Source: JBAXAM01 sp037142515
GTDB taxonomy: Bacteria; Pseudomonadota; Gammaproteobacteria; UBA9339
DNA length: 43,420 nucleotides
Reading direction: 5' to 3'
Assembly (NCBI GenBank): GCA_037142515.1
Contig: JBAXAM010000009.1
Coordinates: forward strand, 1 to 43,420
The notes under the pieces were generated by a model. It was given only the letters and a program-made list of their open reading frames with translations, was not told where the DNA came from and did not search any database. The number at the start of each line of letters is the position of its first letter. The first letter of the stretch is position 1. A program made the position numbers and the translations under genes. This document shows positions 41,592-43,420 of this stretch, piece by piece.

Positions 41592-42596
41592 ATGCATAAA
41601 GCTCTAGCTTTAGTTTCTGGCGGTCTTGATTCTATGCTTGCAGCTAAACTTATTATAGAACAAGGCGTGCACGTTGAAGGTATTAATTTTTTTACTGGTT
41701 TTACCGGTGATCACTGCTATTGTTTTAAACAGTTGGAAAAAGAAGCGCGTAATGCTACATGGGTTTGTAAGCAGCTAGGAATAAAACTGCACGTTATAGA
41801 TATTGTTTCTGAGTTTAAGCCAGTATTATTAAACCCAAAATATGGCTATGGAGCTAATCTTAACCCATGCCTTGATTGCAAGCTATTCATGATTTCCAAA
41901 GCAAAAGAATGGATGCAGCAACACGGTTTTGATTTTTTGATTACTGGTGAGGTCTTGGGGCAAAGACCAAAATCACAGCGTAAAGACACCCTACCACTAG
42001 CAACTGAAATGACTGATGATCGCATTGTCCGCCCTCTTTCCGCCAAACTTCTACAAACAACATTGCCCGAACGCAACGGCTGGATTAATCGTGAATTGTT
42101 ATGCAGCTTTAGTGGTCGCAGCCGTAAACCGCAAATTGAACTAGCCGCGCGATTTGGTTTTAAAGAATTTCCGCAGCCGGCCGGCGGATGCGTACTAACT
42201 GATGAAAATTTTTGCAAACGCTTGCAAGATTTGCTAGATCACCGCCCAAACAAAAACTATAGTTTAGATGACATTTTATTACTGCGTGTTGGCAGACACT
42301 TAAGAATTAATCCCAATTTAAAAATTATCGTCGGTCGTGATGAGATCGAAAATAATTTTCTAACCAAGTATCAAAATAAACACGTTTTACTCCAAAGCAT
42401 TAGTCATCCGGGAGCGTTAGTGCTACTAGATGGCGAATCCGATACCGACACTATCCAATTAGTTGCACGTTTAGCTGCCTATTTCAGCAAAGGCCGAAAT
42501 GCTGAAACAGTAAACATAGCTGTAAAAAAGCCTCTAGAAAACGAACAAACTATAACTGCAATGCCACTGCCACCAAAAGAGATTTCAGCGCTCTGA
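41592..42596 (+). CDS. PP-loop ATPase, tRNA thiolation-like
   Basis: 334 aa. The N-terminal PP-loop SGGLDS (9-14) binds ATP and adenylates a substrate. Cys93 and Cys96 (NPCLDCK) and Cys200 (QPAGGCVLTD) could hold an Fe-S cluster, as in cluster-dependent thiouridylases. The ITGEVLGQRPKSQ segment is typical of the archaeal-type MnmA/ThiI relatives. It is often annotated as a tRNA thiouridylate enzyme; the exact nucleotide is not known. It is separate from MnmA and ThiI in domain make-up. AAAGGG precedes the start. Confidence 0.82.
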   Translation: MHKALALVSGGLDSMLAAKLIIEQGVHVEGINFFTGFTGDHCYCFKQLEKEARNATWVCKQLGIKLHVIDIVSEFKPVLLNPKYGYGANLNPCLDCKLFMISKAKEWMQQHGFDFLITGEVLGQRPKSQRKDTLPLATEMTDDRIVRPLSAKLLQTTLPERNGWINRELLCSFSGRSRKPQIELAARFGFKEFPQPAGGCVLTDENFCKRLQDLLDHRPNKNYSLDDILLLRVGRHLRINPNLKIIVGRDEIENNFLTKYQNKHVLLQSISHPGALVLLDGESDTDTIQLVARLAAYFSKGRNAETVNIAVKKPLENEQTITAMPLPPKEISAL

Positions 42597-42611
42597 TTTT
42601 AAGCGTTTTTT

Positions 42612-42639
42612 TTGACATTTAGAGCGTATCGTGTAAACT
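42612..42639 (+). promoter_or_regulatory. Sigma-70-type promoter of the truncated surface-protein gene
   Basis: A perfect TTGACA (42612-42617), 16 bp, then TAAACT (42634-42639). Transcription from near 42646 gives a leader with AAGGGA before ATG 42672. A T8 run just upstream (42606-42613) might end transcription of the PP-loop gene, although only a 4-bp stem precedes it. Confidence 0.65.
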
Positions 42640-42671
42640 TCTCATATCTATGGAATAGAAGGGAATGCAAA

Positions 42672-43403
42672 ATGGAAAGAGCACCGTTTTCGTACCGCAA
42701 ACTCACCGCTGTATCTATAATTGTTGCTTTTGCTCTGCTCGATACGCCCACATCATTTGCTGATGAACCAAATGGTTGGGTCACTATGGACGATAACGTG
42801 TGGACTTCAGACTTCACACCGACTTATAATCCAGCATACTTCGGGACCAACAGCGGACTCTACCTTAGCGGCACCAAATCATTATCTACACAACCTTATG
42901 TCACGGAAATCGGTACAACATCAGGTGATGTTGTTTTTAGTGGTAATGCTAGTGGTGCAATCGGTAACATTACTATTGGAAAATTTATCAGCGATAGGCA
43001 TGGAACAACCAACGTTGTTATTGGAGGCGCCCCCACTGCTGGTACTGCAGCAGCTGTATACTTTTCCGATACGTCAGCAGATAGTAGCAACATAACATAC
43101 GATGACACCACTCAGATAACTACACACCCAACAAATCCGAATACAGGTAACCATTATAACACTACGAGTACTACTCTATACATTACGAGCCAAACCAACC
43201 TAAAGAATTCAGAAGTAATCTATTTTGACTCAGGGAATACAACGCTTGATATTTCTAATGTAGCTGGTAACTCATCAACTATTAAAAGCATAAGTAGTGC
43301 CTACAGTGACAGTTATGTTAACCTGGGTACTAAAACACTGAAGTTATCGAATGCAGATGATGATACATTGATAAAGCAACTTTTTTTCTGTAAATATGTT
43401 TAA
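42672..43403 (+). pseudogene. Secreted autotransporter-like passenger fragment, 3'-truncated
   Basis: The readable protein is 243 aa from ATG 42672. It has a signal peptide (basic start, then AVSIIVAFALLDTPTSFA). A Ser/Thr/Asn/Gly-rich beta-helix-like passenger follows (TTSGDVVFSGNASGAIGNITIG; STTLYITSQTNLKNSEVIYF), as in autotransporters and other surface proteins. The native frame runs to 43369; the last 10 residues (IKQLFFCKYV) and the stop come from the terminal repeat. No C-terminal beta-barrel is present in the window. The gene is therefore cut by the repeat, or continues on its far side. The exact family is not recognisable. Confidence 0.75.
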
Positions 43404-43419
43404 ACTTCTAGCCCTTTTA
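43370..43419. repeat. Right copy of the 50-bp terminal inverted repeat
   Basis: Exact reverse complement of positions 1-50, beginning GATAAAGCAAC and including a T7 run. It starts inside the surface-protein gene and runs to the window edge, with one more base (A, 43420) beyond the match. See the left copy for the interpretation. Confidence 0.8.
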
Positions 43420-43420
43420 A

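Noticed and set aside
1..43420. Linear replicon with terminal inverted repeats (hairpin telomere or linear plasmid).
   Set aside because: The ends cut through two ordinary genes, and the content is chromosomal housekeeping. Breaks at a multicopy element explain it more simply.

Overview
The window looks like one AT-rich contig from the chromosome of a host-associated gammaproteobacterium, most likely of the order Legionellales (Coxiella/Legionella/Berkiella-like). Two lines of evidence support this. First, the housekeeping blocks are gammaproteobacterial: yafS-like/rnhA/dnaQ, DUF2066/hda, trmJ/iscS, rodA/rlpA and tolQ/tolR. Second, three long genes without bacterial housekeeping homology look like secreted effectors. 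One carries a Wip-like PPP phosphatase plus a C-terminal J domain, one is OTU-protease-like, and one is a repeat-rich helical protein. The genus is not decided by what I can see.

Layout. Positions 1-50 and 43370-43419 are a perfect 50-bp inverted repeat at the two window ends. It cuts a nicotinate phosphoribosyltransferase gene (pncB) on the left and a secreted surface/autotransporter-like gene on the right. Both ends are therefore probably edges of a multicopy insertion element at which the assembly broke. From 0.9 to 9.6 kb is an accessory block: a 13-blade propeller protein and a giant 1451-aa multidomain protein leave back-to-back divergent promoters, and the giant gene converges through a bidirectional hairpin on a 614-aa helical repeat protein.

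From 9.7 to 16.9 kb lies metabolism and RNA biology: a class I/II aminotransferase, trmJ, iscS, a YqfO/NIF3-insert protein, glgP, a yafS-like methyltransferase and rnhA. A reverse-strand OTU-like gene (16.9-18.3 kb) is wedged between rnhA and dnaQ. Then follow pepN, a ComEA-like DNA-binding protein, a slipin, ihfB, DUF2066, hda, asnS and an L,D-transpeptidase.

From 27.6 to 38.2 kb is an envelope region. A reverse operon holds dacA, a DedA-PAP2-LssY fusion, a glycosyltransferase and an O-antigen-ligase-like protein. A forward operon starts with a RelBE-type toxin-antitoxin pair and runs directly into rodA and a TPR-methyltransferase, followed by rlpA, tolQ and tolR. The right end holds a PmrA/QseB-type response regulator without a kinase, a small unassigned ORF, an AddB-like Fe-S nuclease, a PP-loop tRNA-thiolation-like ATPase and the truncated surface protein.

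The most unusual content is the giant OTU-like/PPP-phosphatase/coiled-coil/J-domain protein and the second OTU-like protein. Both end in Glu-rich tails that resemble Dot/Icm secretion signals. No type IV secretion genes are in the window, so their export is an inference. No rRNA, tRNA or CRISPR array was seen. Apart from genes, no stretch longer than about 240 bp is empty; the largest gaps are 38938-39185 and 3236-3400, both described below.
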